Counted from the stretch's first letter, positions 24,359 to 35,238 are shown. The stretch: 64,000 bases of DNA from Desulfacinum infernum DSM 9756 (GCF_900129305.1 NZ_FQVB01000020.1:23978-87977); one strand, 5' to 3'. Translations and numbers: made by a program. Notes: generated by a model from the letters alone, not told the origin.

Positions 24359-25168
24359 CTAATCGAAAAGGCCCAATCGGTCGGCAATCTCCCCATAGGG
24401 CTCGGGATAGAGCGGTTCGAAATTCTGGTAGAACGTCACGGGGTAGCGGGCCCCGATGCGCCGGCCCGCCTCATCCAGGCCCTGCAGCAAGTCGGGCAGA
24501 AGACGCGCCGGCAACGCCACCGCCAGTTCGTCGTCCTGGGTCATGGAAAAGATCCGATCCCCCATGCCCGGTATGGACACCCGGGGTTCGTCCAGTCGGT
24601 GGGCCGCATACAGGGTCTGGACGCACTCCACCTTGCCTCCGAAGGCTCCCCCGACCACGCCCCCCGTCCGGGACGTGAGGGCCTGCACCAGCCGCATGGC
24701 CTGAGCCGGGTTGCAATAGATCACCACGGCATGGGGTTCCCTCTGGGCCTTGGCCAACGGCGACAGGAGGATCCCCGCCACTTCGCCCGCCGCAGGAAGG
24801 CCCATGGCCGCCACCTGATCCGCCGCCGTTTCTTCGTCTTTCGCGAAACCCACGGTGGCGAAGAGGCCCTGAAGCTCGGAAGCCCCGTCCTCGGCACCGC
24901 TCCATCCCCAGGCGATCATGGCCGGGACGCACACCACATCGTCGCGTGCGACCCCCACGGTCCAGCCGTAGATCCGGGCCATGGTGATCGCCTGGCAGAT
25001 GGCCACCCTTTTCTTGAGATGGGTCCCGGGACGGCGGGTCTTTTCCGGAAAGCTTTCGTTTTGGGCCAAGAAGGAAACGGCCAGAGGAAAGGACCGGGGG
25101 CGGACGGCTTCCATGATCCTGGCTTGAGCCTGTTGAAAGTCGGTCATTTTTTCCCTCCTCTTTTCCAC
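24359..25168 (-). CDS. DUF169 family protein
   Basis: The 269-residue soluble protein resembles the DUF169 family, common in anaerobes and of unknown function. Recognisable parts are RPRSFPLAVSFLAQNESFPE near the N terminus, RVAICQAITMARIYGWTVG, LSPLAKAQREPHAVVIYCNP, and MGDRIFSMTQDDELAVALPA. It starts after a good AGGAGGGAAAAA stretch and ends in TAG. It is convergent with the corrinoid reactivase and marks the edge of the methylamine island; a functional link is only positional. Confidence 0.75.
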   Translation of the reverse strand: MEKRREKMTDFQQAQARIMEAVRPRSFPLAVSFLAQNESFPEKTRRPGTHLKKRVAICQAITMARIYGWTVGVARDDVVCVPAMIAWGWSGAEDGASELQGLFATVGFAKDEETAADQVAAMGLPAAGEVAGILLSPLAKAQREPHAVVIYCNPAQAMRLVQALTSRTGGVVGGAFGGKVECVQTLYAAHRLDEPRVSIPGMGDRIFSMTQDDELAVALPARLLPDLLQGLDEAGRRIGARYPVTFYQNFEPLYPEPYGEIADRLGLFD

Positions 25169-25433
25169 TGGGGCCTACGACCTGAGGCGATTCTCTCGCC
25201 CTATTCTTCTTATCTCCACGCCATTAGCGGGCGGGGATAAACCCCGCCCCTACTCGGCAGGTCCATCTGGCTTCGTGGGGGCGGGCTTTAGGACCGCCTG
25301 ACTTTGTTCTCGGTTTCACTTGCATTGCACAAAGAGCTTGTGTAAAAAGCGGCCTTGCTCTTTTGCCATGTACCCCGTGAACGCTCTCGTGGAAGCGACG
25401 GATGAACGACCCGGAACAGGACGGAAATCTCTC
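25169..25433. repeat. Intergenic GC-palindrome repeat (copy B2)
   Basis: From about 25225 the sequence ATTAGCGGGCGGGGATAAAC and the following GC arms repeat the element at 22401-22476, including a degenerate GGGGGCGGGCTTTAGGACCGCC half. No gene recognised. Confidence 0.6.
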
Positions 25434-25850
25434 ATGGAATCAAAACCGGCGAAGACTCTCGCTCACGTGGAAGACCTGGTGGCCTATCTCCCCAAACTGC
25501 AGTCCCTGGAAGGCCGTTACGTGGAACAGTGGAATCCGCCATTCTACGCCACGCCCGTTTACCATCCCGTGGTGGAGGAATTTTTCTACTGCGTGTCTCA
25601 GCTTTGCCCTCCGGGTGAGACTCTGGATCCTCTCCGGGCGGAACAGGACATCTACGATCCTCGGGTGATCGACCGGGCCGATTCGGCCACCCTTCAGTCT
25701 CTGCTGGGCTGGTGCGCCCGCACCGAGCAGGCCCGCCCGGGAATCTGGGAACAGCTGCTTCAAAACGGCGTCCTTTTTTCCCTTCTGCATCGTCTCCAGG
25801 CCGTGACCGGATCTAACGGGAACGGCGCCGGGGAAAGGGATGCAGCATGA
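25434..25850 (+). CDS. Small protein resembling DUF6508
   Basis: The 138-residue acidic protein shows HVEDLVAYLPKLQSLEGRYV, YHPVVEEFFYCVSQL, then DPRVIDRADSATLQSLLGWC and a C-terminal LQNGVLFSLLHRLQAV. This spacing resembles DUF6508 proteins (Y...F, D..ADL.TL..LL, ..NG.I..IL.RL). Function unknown. ATG at 25434 was chosen by similarity; the ribosome binding site is poor and an upstream ATG at 25368 is possible. Its 3' end overlaps the convergent aroC by 38 nt. Confidence 0.6.
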   Translation: MESKPAKTLAHVEDLVAYLPKLQSLEGRYVEQWNPPFYATPVYHPVVEEFFYCVSQLCPPGETLDPLRAEQDIYDPRVIDRADSATLQSLLGWCARTEQARPGIWEQLLQNGVLFSLLHRLQAVTGSNGNGAGERDAA

Positions 25851-26871
25851 AATCGGCCAGGGTGATCAGCACCATGGCTTCGCAGACCGGAACGATCCGA
25901 GGGATGGCTGCAATGTCGTGACGTCCTCCGATGCGGATGGTGGTCTCCTTTCCGTCCCGGGTGACGGTCCGCTGTTCCCTGGCGATGGAAGGTATGGGCT
26001 TCACGGCTGCCCGCACCACCAGGTCCATGCCCGACGAGATGCCACCCAGAACCCCCCCGGCGTTGTTGGACGCGTACCCGTCGGCCGTGGGGGGATCGTT
26101 GTTTTCGCTCCCGCGCATCCGGGCGGCGGCAAAACCGACTCCGATCTCCACGCCCTTTACGGCCCCGATGGACATGAGGGCCGACGCCAGGCGGGCGTCC
26201 AGTTTGTCGAAAACGGGCTCTCCCAGGCCCGGAGGGCAGCCCACGGCATTCACCTGAACGATCCCGCCCAGGGTATCCCCCTCGCCGCGGACCTCCTGCA
26301 GATGCGCCTCCATGGCTTGGGCCGCTTCCGGGTCGGGACAGAAGAGCGGGTTTTCCGCCGCCGCCTCCCAGTCATAGACCCGGCAGGTCACGTCGCCCAA
26401 GGCCACCGTACCGGCAAAGACCCGGATGCCCTCTTGGGCCAGGAATTTTCGGGCCACGGCTCCGGCGGCCACACGGGCTACCGTCTCCCGCCCGGAACTG
26501 CGCCCGCCGCCGCGCCAGTCGCGCACGCCGTATTTCTGTTCGTAGGTCCGGTCGGCGTGGCCCGGCCGGTACACGTCCTTGATGGCCTCGTAATCCCGGC
26601 TTCTCATGTCCTTGTTGTAAATCACCAGGCTGATGGGCGTCCCCGTGGTCATCCCCTGGAACACGCCGGAAAGGATGCGCACCTCGTCCGGTTCCCGGCG
26701 GGCCGTGGTGAGCGCCTTTCCGGGCCTGCGCCTTTCCAAATCCCGTTGGATGTCTTCTTCCGACAAGGGAATCCCGGGCGGACATCCGTCGATGACCGCC
26801 CCCAAGGCCGGTCCGTGGGATTCCCCCCAGGTCATCACACGAAAAAGACGCCCAAAGCTGTTTCCCGGCAT
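25813..26871 (-). CDS. aroC: Chorismate synthase
   Basis: Makes chorismate from EPSP, the last shikimate step, with reduced FMN as cofactor. The 352-residue protein starts MPGNSFGRLFRVMTWGESHG and carries the signatures YRPGHADRTYEQKYGVRDWR, GGGRSSGRETVARVAAGA, and the C-terminal region with GGRHDIAAIPRIVPV. ATG at 26871 follows GAGGTTGAT and matches the usual start; 26892 is less likely. It stands alone on the minus strand and its 3' end overlaps a convergent gene. Confidence 0.97.
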   Translation of the reverse strand: MPGNSFGRLFRVMTWGESHGPALGAVIDGCPPGIPLSEEDIQRDLERRRPGKALTTARREPDEVRILSGVFQGMTTGTPISLVIYNKDMRSRDYEAIKDVYRPGHADRTYEQKYGVRDWRGGGRSSGRETVARVAAGAVARKFLAQEGIRVFAGTVALGDVTCRVYDWEAAAENPLFCPDPEAAQAMEAHLQEVRGEGDTLGGIVQVNAVGCPPGLGEPVFDKLDARLASALMSIGAVKGVEIGVGFAAARMRGSENNDPPTADGYASNNAGGVLGGISSGMDLVVRAAVKPIPSIAREQRTVTRDGKETTIRIGGRHDIAAIPRIVPVCEAMVLITLADFMLHPFPRRRSR

Positions 26872-26891
26872 ATCAACCTCCGTGGTTCGCA

Positions 26892-26954
26892 ATCCGTGAT
26901 CCGTAATCCGTAAGTCGTAAGCCGTGGTCGCTGGTCCTTGAGTCGCGAGTCGCT
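26892..26954. repeat. Heptanucleotide-period array, 9 units, upstream of aroC
   Basis: From 26892: ATCCGTG, ATCCGTA, ATCCGTA, AGTCGTA, AGCCGTG, GTCGCTG, GTCCTTG, AGTCGCG, AGTCGCT. Phase is kept for 63 bp while the units drift. Confidence 0.75.
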
Positions 26955-27022
26955 GTGGAGACTGGGCGGCTCTGCTGTGGCCTGCGCAGGTGATTGCGTC
27001 CGTGGGACAAGGAAGAAATCTT

Positions 27023-27064
27023 CACCCATCACCCATCACTCATCACCCGTCACTCATCGCCCAT
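27023..27064. repeat. Heptanucleotide-period array, 6 units, upstream of clpS
   Basis: CACCCAT, CACCCAT, CACTCAT, CACCCGT, CACTCAT, CGCCCAT in strict 7-bp phase, ending 8 bp before the candidate clpS -35. Confidence 0.78.
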
Positions 27065-27072
27065 CCCCTTCC

Positions 27073-27100
27073 TTGACTCGCCGGCCCACCGCGTTATCTT
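27073..27100 (+). promoter_or_regulatory. Putative promoter of clpS-clpA-aat
   Basis: TTGACT (27073-27078) and TATCTT (27095-27100) with 16-nt spacing face clpS. An overlapping alternative is TTGACG (27100-27105) with CATAGT-like sequence further on. Confidence 0.4.
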
Positions 27101-27183
27101 TGACGGGAACCCTCCTTTCCAACCATAGTGCAATCGAGATATATGGTGAAGAAAGAAGAAGGTCACAGGAGGAGACTTCACCC

Positions 27184-27498
27184 ATGAGTGAGCATCGCCC
27201 GGACGCTCGGGAAGAATTGGAAAGCCACGTGGAGGAGGATCTGCAGGAGCCACCCTTGTTCAAGGTTCTCCTCCACAATGACGATTATACCACCATGGAG
27301 TTTGTGGTGGAGATCCTGGAAAAGGTGTTCCACAAGTCCACCGCGGAGGCGACCCAGATCATGCTCCACGTTCACCGAAACGGCGTGGGGGTCTGCGGCG
27401 TCTACCCGGAGGAGGTCGCCGAGACGAAGGTGGAGATGGTCCACCATCTTGCGAGAAAAAACGGCTTCCCCCTCAAGTGCACCATGGAGGAAGCCTAG
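27184..27498 (+). CDS. clpS: ClpS adaptor (N-degron recognition)
   Basis: The 104-residue protein delivers N-degron substrates to ClpA-ClpP. It has the ClpS core [20 protein letters not shown], the Asn-Asp that contacts the substrate alpha-amino group, [20 protein letters not shown], and [16 protein letters not shown]. The acidic N-terminal tail (residues 1-22) is typical. AGGAGG precedes the ATG. The stop is TAG followed at once in frame by TGA, so read-through would add only one residue. It is 22 nt before clpA. Confidence 0.96.
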   Translation: MSEHRPDAREELESHVEEDLQEPPLFKVLLHNDDYTTMEFVVEILEKVFHKSTAEATQIMLHVHRNGVGVCGVYPEEVAETKVEMVHHLARKNGFPLKCTMEEA

Positions 27499-27520
27499 TG
27501 AATGCCGGGAAGGAGCCTGC

Positions 27521-29818
<2,298 letters not shown>

Positions 29819-29832
29819 ACGGCGCGGGAACC

Positions 29833-30522
29833 ATGCCGATCTTCAGCCTCAGCAAGGACATCGCCTTCCCCCCCCCGGAGCTGGCCGAACCCGACGGTCT
29901 GCTGGCTCTAGGGGGCGACCTGAGTCCCAAGAGACTTTTGCTTGCCTACCGAATGGGGATCTTTCCCTGGTATGCCAAGGACACCCCCATCCTTTGGTGG
30001 TCTCCCGACCCCCGGCTGGTGCTTTTCCTCCCTGAACTGCATGTCTCCCACAGCCTCCGCCGGGTTCTCAGAAAGGGAGTCTTTCTCGTCACCTTCGATC
30101 GCGCCTTTCGGCAGGTGATTGAGGCCTGCGCGCGGGTGCGCATCGAACAGGGGGAAGACACCTGGCTCGTTCCGGAAATGATCGACGCCTACTGCCGGCT
30201 CCACCAGCTGGGGCACGCGCACAGCGTGGAAACCTGGCGGGAAGGGCGATTGGTGGGCGGACTCTACGGGGTGGCCATCGGGCGTGTCTTTTTCGGGGAG
30301 TCCATGTTCAGCACTGTGTCCGACGCCTCCAAGGTCGCCCTGGTGCATCTGGCCCGGCGCATGGCCCGGTGCGGCTATGAACTGATCGACTGCCAGGTGA
30401 CCACCAACCATCTCAAGCGCTTCGGCGCTCGGGAGATACCCCGCAGCCGGTTCCTGCGCCTCCTGGATCGGCTCACCTCCCAGCCCGCCCTGCCCTTCTG
30501 GAAGGACCAGCGCTCCGCCTGA
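29833..30522 (+). CDS. aat: Leucyl/phenylalanyl-tRNA-protein transferase
   Basis: Adds Leu or Phe from tRNA to the N terminus of proteins starting with Arg or Lys, creating N-degrons for ClpS. The 229-residue protein shows IAFPPPELAEPDGLLALGGD, MGIFPWYAKDTPILWWSPDP, LHVSHSLRRVLRKG, and the acceptor region VGGLYGVAIGRVFFGESMFS. The ATG at 29833 matches the E. coli start; a GTG at 29815, overlapping the clpA stop, is an alternative. Confidence 0.96.
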   Translation: MPIFSLSKDIAFPPPELAEPDGLLALGGDLSPKRLLLAYRMGIFPWYAKDTPILWWSPDPRLVLFLPELHVSHSLRRVLRKGVFLVTFDRAFRQVIEACARVRIEQGEDTWLVPEMIDAYCRLHQLGHAHSVETWREGRLVGGLYGVAIGRVFFGESMFSTVSDASKVALVHLARRMARCGYELIDCQVTTNHLKRFGAREIPRSRFLRLLDRLTSQPALPFWKDQRSA

Positions 30523-30933
30523 AGACGGCCAATTGCATCCTAGGAGCCTATCCGAGAACTCCGCAAACCGCCACTCCCGCGCAAGCGGGAGCCTATAACT
30601 CATTGGACATTCTGGATCCCCGCCCGCTAATCACGCGGTGTAAAAGACACCCGAAGAAAAAATCGTTCAGTTTAGGTCATTGTCGGACCAGCTCCCAGTC
30701 GGGGGACCGACACCCGGAGCCCCCCCGTCACTCGTCACCCATTACCCGTCACTCCTCCCCTTTTCCCTTTCCCCTTTTACCTTTCCCCTTTTCCCTTTCA
30801 CCTTTTCCCTTTCCCCTTTCCTCTTTTCCCCCTTTCCTCTTTTCCCCCTTTCCCCTCCCAACGCACTGTGCTAAAAGCTGTATTTTGTTCACGCACTGAC
30901 AGCCTACGGAAAGACCCAGGAGGACTGACGGAA
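30523..30933. repeat. Repeat-packed gap between aat and lysC
   Basis: Positions 30544-30600 repeat the element at 60000-60050 (TCCGAGAAC, then CACTCCCGCGCAAGCGGGAG). Positions 30616-30677 are an inverted near-copy of 22355-22416. Heptamer arrays follow at 30729-30756 and 30758-30827. No gene recognised; the lysC ribosome binding site AGGAGG is near the right end. Confidence 0.7.
30729..30827. repeat. Heptanucleotide-period arrays: 4 units plus a 10-unit pyrimidine tract
   Basis: CACTCGT, CACCCAT, TACCCGT, CACTCCT at 30729-30756. From 30758: CCCTTTT, CCCTTTC, CCCTTTT, ACCTTTC, CCCTTTT, CCCTTTC, ACCTTTT, CCCTTTC, CCCTTTC, CTCTTTT. Beyond 30827 the period shifts to 8 until about 30851. The strand is almost pure pyrimidine for about 100 nt. 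Confidence 0.78.
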
Positions 30934-32187
30934 ATGGCCTTGGTTGTCCAGAAATACGGTGGAACGTCCGTGGCCGATGTGGAACGCATCCGCAACGTGG
31001 CCAGGAGGGTCATCGAGCGCAAGAAGGCCGGCGACGACCTGGTGGTGGTGCTTTCCGCCCGGGCCGGCGACACGGATCGGCTCATCGAACTGGCCCATCA
31101 GATGAGCCCCCATCCGGATCCCAGGGAGTTGGACGTGCTGCTCGCCACGGGGGAACAGATTACCATTGCACTCTTCAGCATGGCCGTGAAAGACATGGGG
31201 TTCGAGGCGGTTTCCATGACCGGCTACCAGGCCGGGATCATCACCGATCACCATCACGGACACGCCCGCATCAGTTGGATCGAGACCCTGCCGGTGGTGG
31301 AGAAGCTCAAGGAAGGGAAGATCGTCGTGGTAGCCGGCTTTCAGGGCTACGACGATGAGGGCAACATCACCACCCTGGGCCGGGGAGGATCGGACACCAC
31401 CGCCGTGGCCCTGGCGGCGGCCTTGAAGGCCGACGCCTGCGAAATCTACACGGACGTGGAAGGCGTCTACACCACAGACCCGAACGTCTATTCCAAGGCC
31501 CGAAAGCTGAGAAAGATCAGCTACGAAGAAATGCTGGAGATGGCCAGCATGGGGGCCAAGGTGCTCCACATCCGGTCGGTGGAATTTGGCATGAAGTACA
31601 ACGTGCCCATCTGGGTGCGCTCCTCCTTTACCGACGATCCAGGGACACTCGTAACCGCGGAGGATGCCGAAATGGAAAAGGTGGTCGTCTCCGGAGTCAC
31701 CTACAATAAGAACGAAGCGCGCGTGACCGTAACCGACGTGCCCGACGTGCCCGGCATGGCCTTCAAGATCTTCGAACCCATTGCGCAGGCCGGGATCAAT
31801 GTAGACATGATCATCCAGGGAAGCAGCGGTGTTCCGGGCCGAGCCAACATCTCCTTTACGGTTCCCAAGGCCGACTACGAACAGACCGTGGCCCTGGCGG
31901 AAAAGGTGGCCCGGGAGATCGGCGCCGGACCGGTGCATGGCAACGCCCACATCGCCAAGATCTCGGTGATCGGAGTGGGGATGCGAAGCCACACCGGTGT
32001 CGCCAGCCTCATGTTCGACTCCCTGGCCAAGGAGAACATCAATATTCACATGATCAGCACCTCGGAGATCAAGATCTCCTGCGTGATCGACGAAAAGTAC
32101 ACGGAACTGGCCGTTCGCGTTCTCCACGATGCCTTTGAGCTCCACAAGGACCCCAACGGCGGCATCCGAATCACGGAAGAGGCCTGA
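30934..32187 (+). CDS. lysC: Aspartate kinase
   Basis: Phosphorylates aspartate, opening the lysine, threonine and methionine branch. The 417-residue protein starts [20 protein letters not shown], has the kinase core ([52 protein letters not shown]) and two C-terminal ACT domains (from about residue 270: [20 protein letters not shown]; and [20 protein letters not shown]), the allosteric sites. AGGAGG precedes the ATG. Its TGA overlaps the cobO start by one base (TGATG). The rest of the lysine pathway lies at 54583-59776. Confidence 0.96.
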   Translation: MALVVQKYGGTSVADVERIRNVARRVIERKKAGDDLVVVLSARAGDTDRLIELAHQMSPHPDPRELDVLLATGEQITIALFSMAVKDMGFEAVSMTGYQAGIITDHHHGHARISWIETLPVVEKLKEGKIVVVAGFQGYDDEGNITTLGRGGSDTTAVALAAALKADACEIYTDVEGVYTTDPNVYSKARKLRKISYEEMLEMASMGAKVLHIRSVEFGMKYNVPIWVRSSFTDDPGTLVTAEDAEMEKVVVSGVTYNKNEARVTVTDVPDVPGMAFKIFEPIAQAGINVDMIIQGSSGVPGRANISFTVPKADYEQTVALAEKVAREIGAGPVHGNAHIAKISVIGVGMRSHTGVASLMFDSLAKENINIHMISTSEIKISCVIDEKYTELAVRVLHDAFELHKDPNGGIRITEEA

Positions 32188-32732
32188 TGGGCGCGGAGAT
32201 TCCCCGAAAGACCCCGAAGGGCCTGCTGATCGTCTTCACCGGAGAAGGGAAGGGAAAGACCACGGCGGCCCTGGGCTTGGCGCTCCGGGCCGCCGGCCAC
32301 GGGATGCGGGTGCTCATCCTGCAGTTCATCAAGGGTTCCAGGCACTACGGAGAATTGGACGCCGTCCGGCATCTCCCCACCGTCACCATCGAACCCCTGG
32401 GAACGGGTTTCACCTGGGAAAAGGACGACCTGGAAGAAGATCGCCGGTTGGCACGGCAGGGCTGGGTGAAGGCCCGGGAAGCCCTGACTACGGGGAAGTA
32501 TGATCTCATCGTCCTGGACGAACTGAACTATGTGCTTTCCTACGGCCTGCTGGATGTGGAGGGCGTTCTGGCCGACATCCGCCGGCGGCCGGCGGAGTGC
32601 CATGTGGTGACCACGGGCCGGGGGGCTCCTGCGGAGCTCCTTCGGGAAGCCGACTGCGTAACCGAAATGCTAGCCGTCAAACACCATTACCGGGAACAGG
32701 GAATCCGAGCCCAGAAGGGCATCGAATTCTGA
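32187..32732 (+). CDS. cobO: Cob(I)alamin adenosyltransferase, CobO/BtuR type
   Basis: Transfers the adenosyl group of ATP to cobalt of corrinoids, making the adenosyl form. The 181-residue protein has the P-loop GEGKGKTTAALGLALRAAGH, LILQFIKGSRHYGELDAV, the WEKDD region, IVLDELNYVLSYGLLDVE, and VVTTGRGAPAELLREAD. It is coupled to lysC by TGATG and abuts the convergent metallo-hydrolase with no gap. In this organism corrinoids are also needed by the methylamine system, but adenosylation serves other B12 enzymes. Confidence 0.93.
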   Translation: MGAEIPRKTPKGLLIVFTGEGKGKTTAALGLALRAAGHGMRVLILQFIKGSRHYGELDAVRHLPTVTIEPLGTGFTWEKDDLEEDRRLARQGWVKAREALTTGKYDLIVLDELNYVLSYGLLDVEGVLADIRRRPAECHVVTTGRGAPAELLREADCVTEMLAVKHHYREQGIRAQKGIEF

Positions 32733-33509
32733 TCACCCACCCACTTCCAGCACATCTCCCTCCTCGGGAATGACAACGGGCATCTTCGCCCCGGCGTCCA
32801 CCACCTCCCGGATGCGATCCCACTGGGTACGGCGCACGTCCCGCTGGATATGCACCAAGGCCAGGCGCCTCACTTGCGCCTCTTCCGCCCAACGAAGGCA
32901 CCCCTTCACGGTGCCGTGGCCCGGCACCCGCTCGCCGTCGTCCACCACGAAGGCCTCATGCACCGCCAGATCGCACCCCTGCGCCAGCGCCGTCGTCTCC
33001 CCGGTGGGACGCCCGTCGCCGCTGTAAAAGAGGCTCAATCCCGAAGTTTCCAAGCGCACACTCAAATTCGGCTGGCCGTGTTCGGTGGAGGCCGCTCTCC
33101 ACCACAGCCCCCCCCATTTCATGTCCGCACCGGGCTCCAGAGCCACTTCCTCCACGGGAAACTGGATGCGGCTCCAAAACCCCGGGTAGGCGAGTTCCAT
33201 GGCGTTCCGCACAATTTGGCCCCCACCGGGCCGGCTCACCACCGCCAGTGGCTTGGAACGGTTGGTCTCCCAAAAGCGCAACAGCAAGAGGGGCACCCCC
33301 AGGAAGTGATCCCCGTGGAAGTGGGAGATCCATAACGCATCCAGGGAGTTGGGGTCCTGGTCCCAGGAAAAATACCGGTGGGCGGCGGAAAAGCCGCAGT
33401 CTAGAAGGATCTTCTTTCCGCCCCGGTCGGTGGGTGCTTCCACCAGCAAGCTCGTGTTGGGATGTCTTTCATCACATGCTTCACCCACACCGAGAAAGAC
33501 GATCTTCAT
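32733..33509 (-). CDS. MBL-fold metallo-hydrolase, RNase Z-like
   Basis: The 258-residue protein has the metallo-beta-lactamase motif HFHGDHFLGVPLLLLRFWE, a later STEHGQPNLSVRLE, YSGDGRPTGET and a final VHIQRDVRRTQWDR, which is the layout of RNase Z-related hydrolases. Start MKIVFLGVGEACDERHPNTS lacks the exact GTGGxxP of many RNase Z. Either tRNA 3' processing or another phosphodiesterase activity is possible. It is divergent from efp and its 3' end touches cobO. Confidence 0.8.
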   Translation of the reverse strand: MKIVFLGVGEACDERHPNTSLLVEAPTDRGGKKILLDCGFSAAHRYFSWDQDPNSLDALWISHFHGDHFLGVPLLLLRFWETNRSKPLAVVSRPGGGQIVRNAMELAYPGFWSRIQFPVEEVALEPGADMKWGGLWWRAASTEHGQPNLSVRLETSGLSLFYSGDGRPTGETTALAQGCDLAVHEAFVVDDGERVPGHGTVKGCLRWAEEAQVRRLALVHIQRDVRRTQWDRIREVVDAGAKMPVVIPEEGDVLEVGG

Positions 33510-33556
33510 GCCTGTCCTCCGCTACACTCTTGGAATGCGTCCCACTGCTTCGCGTC

Positions 33557-33586
33557 TTGACCCGCCGTCACGTCAGTCTGTATGAT
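33557..33586 (+). promoter_or_regulatory. Promoter of efp-epmA
   Basis: TTGACC (33557-33562, 5 of 6) and TATGAT (33581-33586, 5 of 6) are 18 nt apart, about 50 nt before the efp start. Confidence 0.6.
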
Positions 33587-33635
33587 GCCGACACTTCGCG
33601 CAAGGAAAAGAGACACATAAAGGAAAGGATGAAGC

Positions 33636-34217
33636 ATGGGTGCCACTCTGACCGCAAGCGACCTCCGTAAGGGGCTCAAACTGGAAATCGACGGGGAGCC
33701 CTATATCATCGTGGACTTTGAATTCTCCAAGCCGGGCAAGGGCCAGGCCCTCTACCGGTGCCGCTTGAAGAACATGATCACGGGCGTTCAGTTCGACCGC
33801 ACCTACCGCTCCGGGGACAAGTTCCTGGCGGCCGACCTGGAAGAACAGGAGATGGAATACCTTTACAAGGACGGCACACAATATCACTTCATGAACACCG
33901 CCACCTACGAGCAGGTGGAACTGAGCGAGGACGCCGTGGGCGACGCCAAGAACTTCCTCACGGAAAACCTCAAGGTGGACATGCTGCTCTTCAAGGGCTC
34001 CCCCATCGGGATTTCCCTCCCCAACTTCGTGGAGCTGAAGGTCACCCAGTCGGATCCGGGGGTGAAGGGCGACACGGCCTCCGGCGCCACCAAGCCGGCC
34101 ACCCTGGAAACAGGCTACCAGATCCAGGTGCCCCTTTTTATTGAAGAAGGCGACATCCTGAAGCTGGACACGCGCACCGGAACCTATGTGGAACGGGTGA
34201 AGGCCGCCGGTTCATGA
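33636..34217 (+). CDS. efp: Elongation factor P
   Basis: Rescues ribosomes stalled at polyproline stretches. The 193-residue protein has the three beta-barrel domains of EF-P, with the domain I loop SKPGKGQALYR placing Lys35 at the position modified by beta-lysylation in E. coli, and the C-terminal LETGYQIQVPLFIEEGD. The neighbouring epmA overlaps by ATGA, strongly suggesting this Lys is modified. Confidence 0.96.
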   Translation: MGATLTASDLRKGLKLEIDGEPYIIVDFEFSKPGKGQALYRCRLKNMITGVQFDRTYRSGDKFLAADLEEQEMEYLYKDGTQYHFMNTATYEQVELSEDAVGDAKNFLTENLKVDMLLFKGSPIGISLPNFVELKVTQSDPGVKGDTASGATKPATLETGYQIQVPLFIEEGDILKLDTRTGTYVERVKAAGS

Positions 34218-35140
34218 TGGAACGAATGGTCCTGGCCGCCAAGCGGCCTTATCTGGAAATGCGGAGCCGCATCCTCCACGGATTGCGGCTTTTCTTTGTC
34301 AGCCGGGGATTTCTTGAAGTCCAGACGCCGGTCAGGACGCCCGCGCCCGCTCCGGAACGCCACATCGACCCGGTGGAATCGGAGGGCTGGTTTCTCAACA
34401 CCAGCCCCGAGCTCTACATGAAGCGGCTGTTGGCGGCAGGGTATTTAAGGATTTTCCAGATGGGTCCGGTGTTCCGGAAGGGGGAGCGGGGCAGTCGCCA
34501 CCACCCCGAATTCACCCTCCTGGAATGGTATCGGGCCGGAGATGACTACACCGCCCTGAAGGACGACTGTCGCGAGCTGCTGCGGTTCCTGTGTCGGGAG
34601 CTCGGCCGCTACCCGGAATTCACCTTTCGGGGAACGCCGCTTCGGGTCGACGGGCCGTGGCCGGACGTGACCGTTCGCCATGCTTTCCTTCGATACGCAG
34701 GGTGGGACCCGGTGGAAGAGGACGATCCTGACCGATTCGACCTGGACCTGGTGGAAAAGGTGGAGCCCCGCCTGGGCTTCCCCACCCCGCTTTTTTTGAG
34801 CGACTACCCCCGGCGCGAAGCCGCCCTGGCCCGCATCAAGCCGTCGGACCCGACCGTTGCCGAGCGCTTCGAACTCTACTGGGCCGGGATCGAACTGGCC
34901 AACGGCTTTTCCGAACTCACCGACCGCCGGGAGCAGGAAGAACGCTTTCTGGAAACCCTCCGGCAGCGCCGGGAAGCGGGCCTCGCCACCCCTCCCCTGC
35001 CCCGTCGGTTCCTGGAGAGCCTGGACCACCTAGATCAGGCCGCCGGAATCGCTCTGGGCGTGGACCGGTTGGTCATGATACTCAGCGATGCTCCCGACCT
35101 GGATCAGGTGGTGGCCTTTCCGCCGGAGCATGAACCGTGA
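34214..35140 (+). CDS. epmA: EF-P--(R)-beta-lysine ligase (EpmA/GenX)
   Basis: The 308-residue protein is a class II LysRS-like catalytic core without an anticodon domain. It shows RILHGLRLFFVSRGFLEVQT, YMKRLLAAGYLRIFQMGPVF, motif 2 FRKGERGSRHHPEFTLLEWY and motif 3 GIALGVDRLVMIL. It attaches beta-lysine, or possibly lysine, to the EF-P loop Lys. The start overlaps the efp stop (ATGA). The lysine 2,3-aminomutase EpmB that makes beta-lysine is not in this window. Confidence 0.93.
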   Translation: MMERMVLAAKRPYLEMRSRILHGLRLFFVSRGFLEVQTPVRTPAPAPERHIDPVESEGWFLNTSPELYMKRLLAAGYLRIFQMGPVFRKGERGSRHHPEFTLLEWYRAGDDYTALKDDCRELLRFLCRELGRYPEFTFRGTPLRVDGPWPDVTVRHAFLRYAGWDPVEEDDPDRFDLDLVEKVEPRLGFPTPLFLSDYPRREAALARIKPSDPTVAERFELYWAGIELANGFSELTDRREQEERFLETLRQRREAGLATPPLPRRFLESLDHLDQAAGIALGVDRLVMILSDAPDLDQVVAFPPEHEP

Positions 35141-35148
35141 GCCGTAAT

Positions 35149-35238
35149 GAGTGATGGGTGATGGGTGAGGCTCCAATGCCAGAAAACCGAAAACCGAGAA
35201 CTGATAGCTGACAGCTGATAGCTAACAGCTGTCAGCTC
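35149..35238. repeat. Heptanucleotide-period arrays forming a 12-bp inverted repeat
   Basis: GAGTGAT, GGGTGAT, GGGTGAG at 35149-35169, then from 35183: AAAACCG, AAAACCG, AGAACTG, ATAGCTG, ACAGCTG, ATAGCTA, ACAGCTG, TCAGCTC. Within the second tract AGCTGACAGCTG (35206-35217) and CAGCTGTCAGCT (35226-35237) can form a stem between the convergent epmA and MEMO-like genes, so it may also act as a terminator. Confidence 0.78.

Noticed and set aside
26892..26954. CRISPR or direct-repeat array upstream of aroC
   Set aside because: Units are only 7 bp without spacers; it belongs to the heptanucleotide arrays.
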